A stretch of DNA of 64,000 bases from a marine actinobacterium MedAcidi-G1 (GTDB lineage: Bacteria; Actinomycetota; Acidimicrobiia; Acidimicrobiales; MedAcidi-G1): NCBI GenBank assembly GCA_000817085.1, contig JUEM01000004.1:29641-93640 (forward strand), written 5' to 3'. Positions 52,587 through 61,961 of this stretch are shown one piece after another. Position numbers and translations under genes: made by a program. The notes beneath the pieces were generated by a model. It did no database searches, had not been told where the DNA came from, and saw only the letters and a list, made by a program, of their open reading frames with translations. The first letter of the stretch is position 1. The number at the start of each line of letters is the position of its first letter.

Positions 52587-53408
52587 GTGGTCTCAATAGC
52601 GATAGTGAATCAAAAGGGTGGAGTTGGCAAAACCAGTGTGACTTTAGGACTGGCTTCTTCTGCTGCTAAAAAAAATTTAGAAACTTTGATTGTTGATTTA
52701 GACCCACAAGGAAATGCAACTACAGGGTTGGGCATATACGAGCCCTCCAAAGGAGTGGTAAATGTTCTAGAAGACGAGTTTTTCGGAGGAATCAATGAAG
52801 TTGCAGAAAGATCTAACTGGCCATCTGATTGCGGTCAAATTCCTTATATAGCTGCTTCGACTCCGAATCTTTCTGTTTGCGAACCACGACTTGCCACAGA
52901 TCCTCTAGGAGCTCAGAACCGATTATCAATTTCTTTTGAAAATTCAAATTGGCCTCTGCTAATTGTTGACTGCCCACCTTCTCTTGGATTACTTACGGTA
53001 AATGCTCTTTTTGCAGTCGACATGACTCTTGTAGTTACAGAGCCAGGGGCATGGTCCGTTGATGGTGTAGCGAGAATGATTCAGACAATAGAAAAAATTC
53101 GTGCACGCCGTATCGACTCCAAGCCCAATATTGCTGGAATTGCTGTAAACCGACTTGGAAGAACTCGAGATGATAGTTATTGGAACGCAAAACTTGAAGA
53201 GGTTTACTCTGATTTCCCATTACCCAAAATTCATTTACGTACGGCCATAGCAGAAGCCTCGGCCCAATCTTTGCCTATACATGGTTTGGGTAAAAGATCA
53301 GGTGCAGGAGAAGCAGCAGCAGAATTTGATCAACTTTTGACGCTTCTATTAGAAGGTGACTATTCTGAAAATAATTCTGATGAGGAGGATTCAGTTGGCT
53401 ACTTATGA
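52587..53408 (+). CDS. ParA family ATPase (orphan)
   Basis: 273 residues, GTG start (MVSIAIVNQKGGVGKTSVTLGL). The deviant Walker A KGGVGKT has its signature Lys (residues 10-17); the switch I region (LDPQGNATTGLG) and Walker B (LLIVDCPPSLGLLTVNALFAVD) are present. Such proteins position DNA or cellular cargo by ATP-driven dimerisation. No ParB or parS is visible; the next gene is a small membrane protein. It may therefore act in protein or organelle positioning rather than chromosome partition. Confidence 0.87.
   Translation: MVSIAIVNQKGGVGKTSVTLGLASSAAKKNLETLIVDLDPQGNATTGLGIYEPSKGVVNVLEDEFFGGINEVAERSNWPSDCGQIPYIAASTPNLSVCEPRLATDPLGAQNRLSISFENSNWPLLIVDCPPSLGLLTVNALFAVDMTLVVTEPGAWSVDGVARMIQTIEKIRARRIDSKPNIAGIAVNRLGRTRDDSYWNAKLEEVYSDFPLPKIHLRTAIAEASAQSLPIHGLGKRSGAGEAAAEFDQLLTLLLEGDYSENNSDEEDSVGYL
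53382..53388 (+). promoter_or_regulatory. Ribosome binding site defining a TTG start
   Basis: GAGGAGG six nt before TTG 53395. It fixes the start of the small membrane protein, whose longer frame from 53356 has no such site. Confidence 0.75.
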
Positions 53409-53733
53409 CCCTGAAGCTATACGTTCACGACCGACTGCGCCGAAAGAAAGCCCTGTTGACGCTTTACTAGATGGTGAAGATAAAACAAATAGTAATATTT
53501 TTGACACTTCTGAAGAACTTTCCAAAGACATTGATAAAAATTTAGACCCTGTAGAAGAGCAAGAAAAAAAATCTTCTAAAGGCAGCGAAAATTTTAGACC
53601 ATTTGAAGTGCCACCAGTAGAGAGTATTGACGAAAGCGCAGATAGAGCTAACCGAGTAGGTGCATTGATTGCTACTGTTGTTTTGTTTTGTTTAGCTGTT
53701 TTTTGGAAAAAACATAAAAGATCCGGTTCTTAA
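53395..53733 (+). CDS. Small single-pass membrane protein next to ParA
   Basis: 112 residues from TTG 53395 (read as MATYDPEAIRSRP), 14 nt inside the end of the ParA gene. The acidic, Pro/Ser-rich, probably disordered N-terminal 80 residues are followed by a hydrophobic segment (about 86-101: VGALIATVVLFCLAVFW) and a basic tail (KKHKRSGS). C-tail anchoring is likely. No family recognised; coupling to ParA suggests it is a ParA partner or localisation factor. Confidence 0.7.
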   Translation: MATYDPEAIRSRPTAPKESPVDALLDGEDKTNSNIFDTSEELSKDIDKNLDPVEEQEKKSSKGSENFRPFEVPPVESIDESADRANRVGALIATVVLFCLAVFWKKHKRSGS

Positions 53734-54551
53734 AGTCCAAGCGCTGATCTAGCCGGAGCGTCAGGTCTTAGTTTCCCTGAAGAGGCTCTTTTTTTTATAA
53801 ATTCAGTTCCAGCAGGACATTGAGCAATAAAAGAGCACCAGCCGCAGAGAGGAGTTGTTATTGTTTCAAATTCGTTATTGTCTAAGTTGCTTTTAAGTTT
53901 GCCCCAAGTGCCAGACAAATCGCTTACTGCTTTCTCAAGTAGATCTACAGAGACTTCAGTTTCCTTAGTTTCTTTCCCAAGATACAAAAGTCTAGCTCTG
54001 GTCGGTTGTTCGCCAGTTTTACCAGCAACAGCTGCAGCGTATAAAAGCACTTGATTAAAATTGTCATTTCCGTATTTAGGAATTTTTCCAGTTTTGTAGT
54101 CGACCACTATAAGACCATCTTCATCTCTGTCGAGACGGTCAATAATTCCTAGAAAGGGAACTCCTGAAAGCGAGGTTGACACTCTTTGTTCAGTCGCTTC
54201 AACTGAGATCATTGATGGGTCTTCTAAGTCCCATAACCCTTTGATTGCATTCCATGACTTCCAACGGAACTTAAGTTGCTCGTCTGAATTTAGTTCAAGA
54301 CTTTTGAAGTCTTTTCTTTCAGCAACTTTTGGCCAAATGGTACCTGCTATTTCTTTGGCTTTTTCCTCTGTTCGTAGTTCTGGCTCTTCTTTGCAAAGTT
54401 GTTCGAGAACATCATGAGCAAATTGACCTACGAGAGCTGCTTCTCCTGTAGGGTCTGGCAGTTTGTCTATGTATTTGTGTTTCCAACGGCGCGGACACTG
54501 TTTAAAGGTGGAAGCAGATGAGTGCGAAAATGACCTTGGGAGTTCAGACAT
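53730..54551 (-). CDS. PD-(D/E)XK nuclease family protein, RecB/Cas4-like
   Basis: 273 residues. RSFSHSSASTFKQCPRRWKHKY opens the RecB-type fold; GIIDRLDRDEDGLIVVDYKTG (about 135-155) is the nuclease core with D, D and K. Cys18 and a C-terminal CGWCSFIAQC (about 235-245) give the four Cys for a 4Fe-4S cluster. It ends 1 base past the topoisomerase B stop on the same strand and may be co-transcribed with it. Likely role: DNA end or loop processing in repair. Confidence 0.85.
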   Translation of the reverse strand: MSELPRSFSHSSASTFKQCPRRWKHKYIDKLPDPTGEAALVGQFAHDVLEQLCKEEPELRTEEKAKEIAGTIWPKVAERKDFKSLELNSDEQLKFRWKSWNAIKGLWDLEDPSMISVEATEQRVSTSLSGVPFLGIIDRLDRDEDGLIVVDYKTGKIPKYGNDNFNQVLLYAAAVAGKTGEQPTRARLLYLGKETKETEVSVDLLEKAVSDLSGTWGKLKSNLDNNEFETITTPLCGWCSFIAQCPAGTEFIKKRASSGKLRPDAPARSALGL

Positions 54552-56683
54552 TAGATGTCTAGAACTGATTGGTCAAGAAGATTACTGTTAGCAATCAAAT
54601 AATCACGACGTTTTCCTACGTCTGAGCCCATTAGAGTGTCGAATGCTTTTGCTGCCTTTTTGGCAGCAACTACGTCACTCATTTTCATTTGACGAAGTAT
54701 TCGTGTTTTAGGATTAAGAGCACATTCAGCTAGTTCATCAACGTTCATTTCTCCCAAACCCTTAAATCTATTCCATATTATATTTTCAGCTTTTCGTCCA
54801 CCTTTTGTCAATTTAGCTGTGACAGAGTCTCGTTCGCTTTCAGAGAAAGCTCTGTGGATCGTGTCCCCGATTCTGGTCGAAAACAGTGGGGGTTGAGCAG
54901 CAAAGACTCTTCCCTCTTCGAGCAATGGTCGCATGTATTTATGCATAAGTGTTAAAAGAAGGCAGCGTATGTGGCTTCCATCGACATCAGCGTCGCAAAG
55001 AATAATGATCCTTCCGTACCTTGCAGCTTCTATTTCAAATTCTTCACCAGATCCTGCACCTACTGCTGTAAAAAGAGCTTGAGCTTCAGTGTTATCGAGA
55101 ACCTGTTTTAGTGATGACTTTTCAGCATTTACAACTTTTCCTCTTAGAGGTAAAATGGCCATATTTTCTGAGTTTCTTCCAGCTTTTGCTGGGCCTGCAG
55201 CAGAATCTCCCTCGACAATAATTAGTTCAGAATCAGGTCCATGAACCCGACAATCAGCCAATTTTTCTGGCATTCCTGTTGAACCCATGCTCGCTGCTCG
55301 ACGTTTCGTTTCGAGCAGTTGTTTGGAGCTGACTCTATTAATTATTGCGTTAGACATTTTATCTCTGAGCAGATTTACGTGGCGTTTAGGGCCAGAGCCA
55401 TTGAACCAATCTGTCAATCCTTGTTTAACAATGTCATAGACTATTTTTTCAATTGATGGCGTTCCAAGCTCTTGTTTAGTTTGTCCCCGGAATTGTGGCT
55501 CGGGAAAAATTACTTTTATGGCCGCTACTAGTCCCTCTTGAACATCCTCTTTAGTGGCGCGGTTTTTGTTTTCTTTTGCGAGTTTTGCAAGTTTGCGGGT
55601 GTCTTTTAGAAGAATGTCGTTCGTGGCTCTTGTTAGTGCTCTATCGAACCCCGCTATATGTGTTCCGCCTTGAGAGGTTGGAATTGTGTTTACGAAAGAC
55701 TGAATTGTGGTATCAAATCCGCTTACCCATCGGATGGCTATTTCCACTTTGCAATCTCTCTCAACTTCTTTCATTTTGCCGTCAACTGGAACTTTTTCTA
55801 CAAAAGACTCAAACCCTGAAAGCGTAATAACCTCAGTAACATTCTCACCAACCGAAAGATGGTTAACTAAATCTGCAAGCCCACCTCTCGATACAAAATT
55901 AAAAGGTTTAGAGCTATTGCCACTTCTTTTATCAGTTGCGGTGACTTTTAAACCGGGTACTAGAAAACAGGAGCGAGTTAAGCGGTCACATATTTCTTCG
56001 AATTCAATTCGAGCCTCTTTGTCGAAAATATCTTGATCCGGCCAAAAGCGGATGCGCGTCCCAGATTTTGTTGGGCTTATTTTTTTAATTTTCTTGACTT
56101 GATGATCTTGTTTAAAAGATGAACCACTGAAGGTTCCCGGGACCCTTGCCTTAAATCCTAGTTCATGAGTGTTGCCTTCTCGGTCAACTTGAGCAACCAG
56201 CTTTGAAGATAAAGCATTTACCACCGAAGCACCCACACCATGCAATCCTCCAGATGCCCCATATGCCCCTCCTCCAAATTTCCCACCCGCATGCAGTTCA
56301 GTTAAAACTACTTCGAGGGCTGAAACTTTTTTACCGGAATGAATATCTACGGGTATTCCTCGACCGTTATCCGATATTTCAACAGATCCATCGCGGTTAA
56401 GAACGACATCCATGCGGGTTGCAAATCCGGCAGCAGCTTCATCGACAGCATTATCTACCAATTCCCAGACCAGATGCATGAGACCCTGACTTCCTGTTCC
56501 ACCTATGTACATGCCGGGTCTTTTTCTGACGGCTTCGAGACCTTCTAAAGTTTGTATATCATCAGCGTCGTAACCGTTAAGGCTATTTTTTTTAGTTTTA
56601 GATGTTTTCACTTTTGACGTAGCCAGTTTTTTTGATTCTGTTTTAGTCGTAGTTGGTTTTGTTTTTGGCTTTGACACAGTCAT
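54551..56683 (-). CDS. parE: Type IIA topoisomerase B subunit (GyrB/ParE)
   Basis: 710 residues. A Lys/Thr-rich extension of about 35 residues precedes the GHKL ATPase (RKRPGMYIGGTGSQGLMHLVWELVDNAVDEA; ISDNGRGIPV; GGKFGGGAYGASGGLHGVGASVVNALS). The TOPRIM domain has ELIIVEGDSAAGPAKAGRN (EGDSA motif) and DADVDGSHIRCLLLTLMHKYMRPLLE. EGDSAAG rather than EGDSAGG, and the ATPase opening, resemble actinobacterial ParE more than GyrB. It works with the A subunit encoded 7 nt upstream. If the genome has no other pair, this enzyme is its gyrase. Confidence 0.85.
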   Translation of the reverse strand: MTVSKPKTKPTTTKTESKKLATSKVKTSKTKKNSLNGYDADDIQTLEGLEAVRKRPGMYIGGTGSQGLMHLVWELVDNAVDEAAAGFATRMDVVLNRDGSVEISDNGRGIPVDIHSGKKVSALEVVLTELHAGGKFGGGAYGASGGLHGVGASVVNALSSKLVAQVDREGNTHELGFKARVPGTFSGSSFKQDHQVKKIKKISPTKSGTRIRFWPDQDIFDKEARIEFEEICDRLTRSCFLVPGLKVTATDKRSGNSSKPFNFVSRGGLADLVNHLSVGENVTEVITLSGFESFVEKVPVDGKMKEVERDCKVEIAIRWVSGFDTTIQSFVNTIPTSQGGTHIAGFDRALTRATNDILLKDTRKLAKLAKENKNRATKEDVQEGLVAAIKVIFPEPQFRGQTKQELGTPSIEKIVYDIVKQGLTDWFNGSGPKRHVNLLRDKMSNAIINRVSSKQLLETKRRAASMGSTGMPEKLADCRVHGPDSELIIVEGDSAAGPAKAGRNSENMAILPLRGKVVNAEKSSLKQVLDNTEAQALFTAVGAGSGEEFEIEAARYGRIIILCDADVDGSHIRCLLLTLMHKYMRPLLEEGRVFAAQPPLFSTRIGDTIHRAFSESERDSVTAKLTKGGRKAENIIWNRFKGLGEMNVDELAECALNPKTRILRQMKMSDVVAAKKAAKAFDTLMGSDVGKRRDYLIANSNLLDQSVLDI

Positions 56684-56690
56684 ATTCTTT

Positions 56691-59108
56691 TCACCATCTA
56701 CTTATTCCAAGGGCAAGAATCTGTCTCTCAGTTGTTGTGCCGACCAAATCCCTCTTGCTGGATTCAACTAGAATCTGGACGGGGTTTGGGTCAGGTTTTT
56801 TAGGATCTTCGTCCGTAGCCATCACTGCAAGAAGATTTGTTAAAGGTCCGATTTTGACGATTGTTACTTTTGAGTCGTCCGGCACTTTTGTTATACGGAC
56901 ACCTACTCCGTTACGTCCTCTCGATTCAAATTCTGCAACTGGAGTTACTTTTGCAGTTTGGTTGCTCAAGATTGTAGTCACGAAGTCATCTCCAAAAATT
57001 GCTCCTGCAGCTACTATGACTGAACCATTTTTCAATTTCATTCCAGCGACACCTGCTGCACCTCTACCTTGGATACTTACAGCAGAAACTGGCATTCTGA
57101 GGAACTGCCCGTCAGAAGTTGTTATTCCAATGTCAATCTCGTCTGGTGTGCAAAATGCACTTGCAATCCGATCGCCCGTTTTTAGTTTGATCACGTTTTT
57201 TCCATTTTGAGTTTTTTGTACTTCTTCAGTGGTTAGACGTTTAATTACCCCACTTTCGGTTACTAACACAAGGTGTTCTTTTGAATTTGTCAGTATCGTT
57301 TGAATTGTTTCACCTTTATTTGTGCCAAAAAGTTGAGCAGCACTGCCGCCGCGTGTTCTTCCAGAAGCATCTACAAGCTCAGCAGCAAGAACGTGAAGAG
57401 ATCTTCCTTCAGAAGTGACAGCAGTAATAGTTGATGTTGTGCTTGTAAGCAGAGAAGAGAGAATTATGTCGTGTCTACCTGGGTTTGTTTTTTTGGCGCC
57501 GTCCACACCTAGTCTTCCTATCTGACCGGAAGATGAGAGGGTCACTACGCAAGGTTCATCCTCTATATCTTCATTCACCTCCGTAGTTTCAAACACCGGC
57601 ATGTCATCTGAACTAATTATTTCGGTACGACGCTCTCTCCCAAATTGTTTAACTAGTTCGTCTAACTCCTTTATTACGAGAGTTTTTTGACGAGTGTCTG
57701 ATTTAAGTAGAGTGTTAAAACCTGTTATGGCTTTTTTCAGTTCAGATTGTTCTTCTTCTAGTTTTCTTTTTTCTAATGCCGTGAGTCTTTTTAAAGGCAT
57801 ATCAAGAATGTGATCGGTTTGAAGTTGTGTCAATTTAAATTTATCCATTAAGGCACTTCGCGCTTCGGCCGTATCTTCAGATTTTCTTATTGTTGAGACG
57901 ACTTCATCGATTGAATCAAGTGCAATTAGCAGCCCTTTAACAATGTTGAGTCGAGCTTTTGCTTGAGCTAGTCGGTATTTTGTTCTTCTAACTACTACTT
58001 GTAGCCGGTGTTTTATGTAGTGATCGCATAGATCGTATATCCCTAGAGTTCGAGGCTCTCCGTTTACTAAAACCACATTATTAATGCTGAAGGTTTCTTC
58101 AAGCGGAGTCATTTTGTAGAGATCAGCAAGAACAGCCTGTGGATTATGACCGGGCTTTATGGTTATTTGTATTTTTAAACCTGATTCACGATCGGACAGA
58201 TTCTTGAAATCCATTACCCCATTTAGCTTGCTGGCTTCGTTAAGTTCTTTAAGTTTGCTAATAACTCTTTCTGGGCCTACTAAATAGGGAAGTTCTGTTA
58301 TGACAACGGCCTGCCGGTTCTTCCCGGATGGTTCAATATGTGCCTTGGCGCGAATTCTTATTGTTCCCTTTCCTGTTTTATAGATTTCTTCAAGATTGTC
58401 ATTGATAATTATTCCCCCACTTGGAAAATCAGGTCCAGGAACTAAACTCATGATTTCGCGTATCGTCGGCTTTGGACGTCTTTTTTTCATTATTAAAGAG
58501 ATAGCAGCACCTACTTCTACGAGATTGTGGGTAGGCATATTGGTCGCCATGCCGACAGCAATACCAGAAGTACCGTTAACTAAAAGGTTTGGCAAGAGGG
58601 CGGGTAAGCAAGTGGGTTCTTCGCTTTCCCCATCATAAGTAGACCTGAAATCGACAGTATCTTCATCAATTTCCCTAAGCATTTCCATTGCTGTTTCCGC
58701 AAGCCGGCACTCTGTATAGCGAGGTGCTGCAGGAGGATCATCAAGGGAGCCGAAATTGCCTTGTTTATCTACAAGAGTCATTCCACGGGAGAAATCCTGT
58801 CCCATTCTCACGAGAGCATCGTAAATTGCTGCGTCTCCATGAGGGTGGTATCGCCCCATGGTGTCGCCTACAACTCTGGCGCTTTTACGATGAGGGTTTT
58901 CTGGTCGGAGGCCCATTCTCAGCATTGTGTACAGAATTCTTCGTTGAACTGGCTTCAATCCGTCTTTCACATCAGGTATAGCTCTGGATGTAATAACGGA
59001 AAGTGAATAGGCAAGGAACGATTCTTGCATCTCCTCTTCGACGGGTATCGCTATTATTTCTTTTGCAAAGTCAATATCATCGGGTAAAAGTTTTTGTTGT
59101 TTATTCAT
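56691..59108 (-). CDS. parC: Type IIA topoisomerase A subunit (GyrA/ParC)
   Basis: 805 residues. The winged-helix breakage-reunion domain has KPVQRRILYTMLRMGL, GRYHPHGDAAIYDALVRMGQ and the active Tyr in PPAAPRYTECRL (about 125). The C-terminal six-bladed domain covers about 510-800. The canonical GyrA-box (QRRGGKG) is replaced by RTRGGSA, suggesting a topoisomerase IV-like or weakly wrapping enzyme. The fluoroquinolone region reads HPHGDAAIYDA, with Ala at the positions of E. coli Ser83 and its neighbour. The B-subunit gene follows 7 nt later; A-before-B is the reverse of the usual gyrB-gyrA order. Confidence 0.85.
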   Translation of the reverse strand: MNKQQKLLPDDIDFAKEIIAIPVEEEMQESFLAYSLSVITSRAIPDVKDGLKPVQRRILYTMLRMGLRPENPHRKSARVVGDTMGRYHPHGDAAIYDALVRMGQDFSRGMTLVDKQGNFGSLDDPPAAPRYTECRLAETAMEMLREIDEDTVDFRSTYDGESEEPTCLPALLPNLLVNGTSGIAVGMATNMPTHNLVEVGAAISLIMKKRRPKPTIREIMSLVPGPDFPSGGIIINDNLEEIYKTGKGTIRIRAKAHIEPSGKNRQAVVITELPYLVGPERVISKLKELNEASKLNGVMDFKNLSDRESGLKIQITIKPGHNPQAVLADLYKMTPLEETFSINNVVLVNGEPRTLGIYDLCDHYIKHRLQVVVRRTKYRLAQAKARLNIVKGLLIALDSIDEVVSTIRKSEDTAEARSALMDKFKLTQLQTDHILDMPLKRLTALEKRKLEEEQSELKKAITGFNTLLKSDTRQKTLVIKELDELVKQFGRERRTEIISSDDMPVFETTEVNEDIEDEPCVVTLSSSGQIGRLGVDGAKKTNPGRHDIILSSLLTSTTSTITAVTSEGRSLHVLAAELVDASGRTRGGSAAQLFGTNKGETIQTILTNSKEHLVLVTESGVIKRLTTEEVQKTQNGKNVIKLKTGDRIASAFCTPDEIDIGITTSDGQFLRMPVSAVSIQGRGAAGVAGMKLKNGSVIVAAGAIFGDDFVTTILSNQTAKVTPVAEFESRGRNGVGVRITKVPDDSKVTIVKIGPLTNLLAVMATDEDPKKPDPNPVQILVESSKRDLVGTTTERQILALGISRW

Positions 59109-59129
59109 ATCTTCTCCAAAGTTTTAAAA

Positions 59130-59441
59130 TTAATGGATCTTGCAGCGGGTGATTCCATTTACAAGTTCATCTAAAATGTCTAGGAGTTCGTTGCCTCCTA
59201 CTAATATGAGATCTTTTATCTGTTTTTCTGTCCAAGGCCCTTCAATCGTTTCAGGTGGAAGACCAGCTTCTTGCCAGGTATCACCTAGATTCCTTATCGC
59301 TTTATCAACGCTGGGATCTCCACAAGCGGCTAAGAGTTCACCTGCTTTTCTCGTATCCAAAAGCAACTCATTTGTAATGTTTGAAGGCAGGGTTGCTAGG
59401 CGCATATTTAAAGCTTCTTTAGCAATTTGAGCGTGATTCAT
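59130..59441 (-). CDS. Small hypothetical protein
   Basis: 103 residues, soluble, mostly alpha-helical in appearance (AQIAKEALNMRLATL, RKAGELLAACGD, IKDLILVGGNELLDILDELVNG). No signal peptide or membrane segment. It ends 21 nt upstream of the topoisomerase A gene on the same strand, so it may be the first gene of that operon. No family recognised. Confidence 0.6.
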   Translation of the reverse strand: MNHAQIAKEALNMRLATLPSNITNELLLDTRKAGELLAACGDPSVDKAIRNLGDTWQEAGLPPETIEGPWTEKQIKDLILVGGNELLDILDELVNGITRCKIH

Positions 59442-59545
59442 CGCAACTCAAAATTACCTTGCCAACTGAACGTGGCAGTGGATCCTATAAGGGCAAAAAG
59501 CATATTTTTGTTGTGTTAAGCAACAAGATCTTATTTTTTTGCTTA

Positions 59546-60559
59546 TTAGCTAGGACAACAGTCTTTTTCACACTTTTCAGGTGAAACTTTTAAAGCGCCC
59601 AAAGCAGCTTCGGTCAGTGTGGGTTTGTTGATTCTTTCACATAGAAGATCGGCGATCATGCTTATAAATCTGGAGTCATTATTTACAGTGTCAGCTCTGC
59701 TAAAAGACATTCCTAGTGAGGCTGCTTTGTTTGAAGCCTCAAAATCCAGATCCCAGAGGATCTCAAAGTTTCCTATTGGAAATCCAATAGGAGAGACCAC
59801 AACTGCTTTTATGCCTTCAGAAGCCAGTTGTTCCAATTTGTCATTAATGTCAGGTTCCAACCAAGGTATGGAAGGAGGCCCGCTTCGTGATTGCCAAACT
59901 ATCTCTCGTCGTAAACGCTTATCCGGATCGACTTTATTAGCGACAAGTGATGCAGCTTCATTTATTTCAGACTCATATCGACATGAGTCGGCCATGCGCA
60001 GTGGGAGGCTATGAGCCGAAAAAAGAAGCACAACTTCGCTTCTCAAGTCATTGGGAATCTCTTCGATTGCCGATCGGAGGCGGTCTGCCGTGGGTTCTAT
60101 CAATCCGGGGTGATCGTGATGGCGTCGTATCTGATCTATTTGAGGAGCATCATCACCTATGTGGGAGCAAGCATTTCTGATGTTCTCCGTGTACTGTCTG
60201 CAGGAACTGTAGGAACTGTAGGGAGATGAAAGCCATGCTAAGCACCTAGAGACGCCGGACTCTTGCATGTCTTTTATCGTGTCGAGAATAAGCGGTTCAA
60301 CATTTCTGTGTCCGATGAAAATCGGGATATCGATATCCCGATTTTTAATCTCCATTTCCAGTTTTTCTTTTATATTACGAATATTGGCATTTAGAGGTGA
60401 AACACCACCTACTGTTTCATAACGCTTAGTTACTTCTTCGAGACGACTGGAAGGAATATTTTTGCCTTCCGTGATTCTTTCAAGAAAAGGTTTGACTTCA
60501 ATCAGGCTTTCAGGTGCACCAAAAGAGACTAGAAGAAGAGCGTCATACATCTCGTTCAT
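59546..60559 (-). CDS. hemH: Ferrochelatase, coproporphyrin type (CpfC-like)
   Basis: 337 residues. DALLLVSFGAPESLIEVKPFLERITEGKNIPSSRLEEVTKRYETVGGVSPLN is the N-terminal family signature; VVLLFSAHSLPLRM carries the catalytic His, and IKAVVVSPIGFPIGNFEILWDLD the conserved Glu. In Actinomycetota this family inserts iron into coproporphyrin. The C-terminus ends in KCEKDCCPS; actinobacterial enzymes often bind a 2Fe-2S cluster through C-terminal Cys. It lies 9 nt downstream of the crotonase gene. Confidence 0.9.
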   Translation of the reverse strand: MNEMYDALLLVSFGAPESLIEVKPFLERITEGKNIPSSRLEEVTKRYETVGGVSPLNANIRNIKEKLEMEIKNRDIDIPIFIGHRNVEPLILDTIKDMQESGVSRCLAWLSSPYSSYSSCRQYTENIRNACSHIGDDAPQIDQIRRHHDHPGLIEPTADRLRSAIEEIPNDLRSEVVLLFSAHSLPLRMADSCRYESEINEAASLVANKVDPDKRLRREIVWQSRSGPPSIPWLEPDINDKLEQLASEGIKAVVVSPIGFPIGNFEILWDLDFEASNKAASLGMSFSRADTVNNDSRFISMIADLLCERINKPTLTEAALGALKVSPEKCEKDCCPS

Positions 60560-60568
60560 AAAAGTTGC

Positions 60569-61267
60569 TTATTGACTAACCATAAAAAGACTGAGGTCTT
60601 TTTCAAGGTTGTCTTCAATCTTTTTTATAGTTTCACCTCTCGCTGTGGAACGTGTGAGAGAAAGTTGAGTTTTACCAATCGATTTCAAAGATTCTGCCCT
60701 AGCTAGCGAAGTGGAAAGTACTTCATCGACATCAACGACTTCGTCAAGAAATCCTGCATCACGTGCACCTTCCGGATCGTATTGTTGCCCAAGGGCAGTT
60801 GCTCTAGTGAAATGTCTTTTTGAAATGCGGTCTCGTGCAAGTTCAGTTGCGAAAAAGGGTAGTGACATGCCAATAGCAAGTTCTGGTAGGCCTATCTTAA
60901 ATTCTCCCTTAGCTCCAACCCTTAAATCACAAGACATCAACAAAATAGCCCCCGCTGCTAGAGCATGTCCAGTGCAAGCGGCGACTATAGGTCTTGGAAA
61001 TGAGTAACACTTGAGAAATAGTTCCACTCCACTTCTTAACATTTCTCGTGCGGCATCTTCCCCGGATTTCATCACTGCAAGGTCAAAACCTGCCGAAAAT
61101 TTTCCAGGCCTACCTGATAATACGACCGCTCCCGCATCCTGGACTTCGTCAAGTTTTTCAACCAGAGAACTTATAGCGTCATGACCCAAGGCGTTTGCTT
61201 TGCCATCATCTAATTCCAAAATTGCTATTTCGTTTTCGTATCTGACTTGCACAGTTGTAGAATCCAT
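60569..61267 (-). CDS. Enoyl-CoA hydratase/isomerase (crotonase) family protein
   Basis: 232 residues. Oxyanion-hole segments VLSGRPGKFSAGFDLAVM (about 45-62) and AACTGHALAAGAILLMSCDLRVG (about 95-117); GLPELAIGMSLPFFATELAR supplies one acidic residue. Shorter than a standard crotonase (about 258), mainly at the C-terminus. Hydratase or isomerase activity is uncertain. Confidence 0.83.
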   Translation of the reverse strand: MDSTTVQVRYENEIAILELDDGKANALGHDAISSLVEKLDEVQDAGAVVLSGRPGKFSAGFDLAVMKSGEDAAREMLRSGVELFLKCYSFPRPIVAACTGHALAAGAILLMSCDLRVGAKGEFKIGLPELAIGMSLPFFATELARDRISKRHFTRATALGQQYDPEGARDAGFLDEVVDVDEVLSTSLARAESLKSIGKTQLSLTRSTARGETIKKIEDNLEKDLSLFMVSQ

Positions 61268-61356
61268 ATTCGGAATCTATCGGTTTCTTGGCATAGAATT
61301 GAAACTAAGTATCTTCAAGTTAAGATTTAATAAGAAAATTCACACGGGGAGGAAAT

Positions 61357-61959
61357 GTGTCAATTCTTGAGATAAGTGAAGAAGCTTCTTTAAAAGTTCT
61401 AGCCGTTCGGTCAGAAGAGTCAGATGCAGAAAAATTAGGTCTAAGAGTTGCAGTTAGTGGAGTATCTGGCGTTGAGTATGCTTACGATTTAGCCTTCGTC
61501 CCTGTAGAAGAAGTAGAGGACGAAGATATTTCATATGAAGTAGGCGAATTGACGGTCATCATTCCTCTAGAAAGCAAAGATAAATTAGCTGGCGCTACAT
61601 TAGATATTCCACAAAGTGCAGATCAAGGTGGTCTAGTCATACGAAACCCTAACAGGCCAAATCCGCTTGGCGATTTAGGGGAACTGGAGTTGACTGGTGA
61701 TGTTCCCGACAAGATTAACCAACTTTTAGAGCAAAAAGTTAACCCAGCACTTGCTTCGCACGGTGGTTTCGCGACTCTTGTCGGAGTGGAAGGTTCAACA
61801 GCTCATGTGTCTATGGGAGGTGGTTGTCAAGGATGCTCTATGAGTGCGGCGACATTAACCGAAGGTATTAGAGCTTCTATTCTCGAGGCGGTACCTGAAA
61901 TAAAAGATGTTGTCGATGTAACTGACCACAGTTCAGGGGAACAACCCTATTATTCCTAA
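61357..61959 (+). CDS. nfuA: NfuA-like Fe-S cluster carrier
   Basis: 200 residues, GTG start with GGGGAGG 4 nt before it. The N-terminal half is a degenerate A-type carrier domain (SILEISEEASLKVLAVRSEESDAEKLGLRVAVSGVSGVEYAYDLAF) lacking the three Cys; the C-terminal NifU domain (LLEQKVNPALASHGGFATLVGVEG...GGGCQGCSMSAATLTEGI) has the CxxC that binds a bridging 4Fe-4S cluster. It delivers clusters to apoproteins. It faces away from the crotonase gene. Confidence 0.9.
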   Translation: MSILEISEEASLKVLAVRSEESDAEKLGLRVAVSGVSGVEYAYDLAFVPVEEVEDEDISYEVGELTVIIPLESKDKLAGATLDIPQSADQGGLVIRNPNRPNPLGDLGELELTGDVPDKINQLLEQKVNPALASHGGFATLVGVEGSTAHVSMGGGCQGCSMSAATLTEGIRASILEAVPEIKDVVDVTDHSSGEQPYYS

Positions 61960-61961
61960 GT

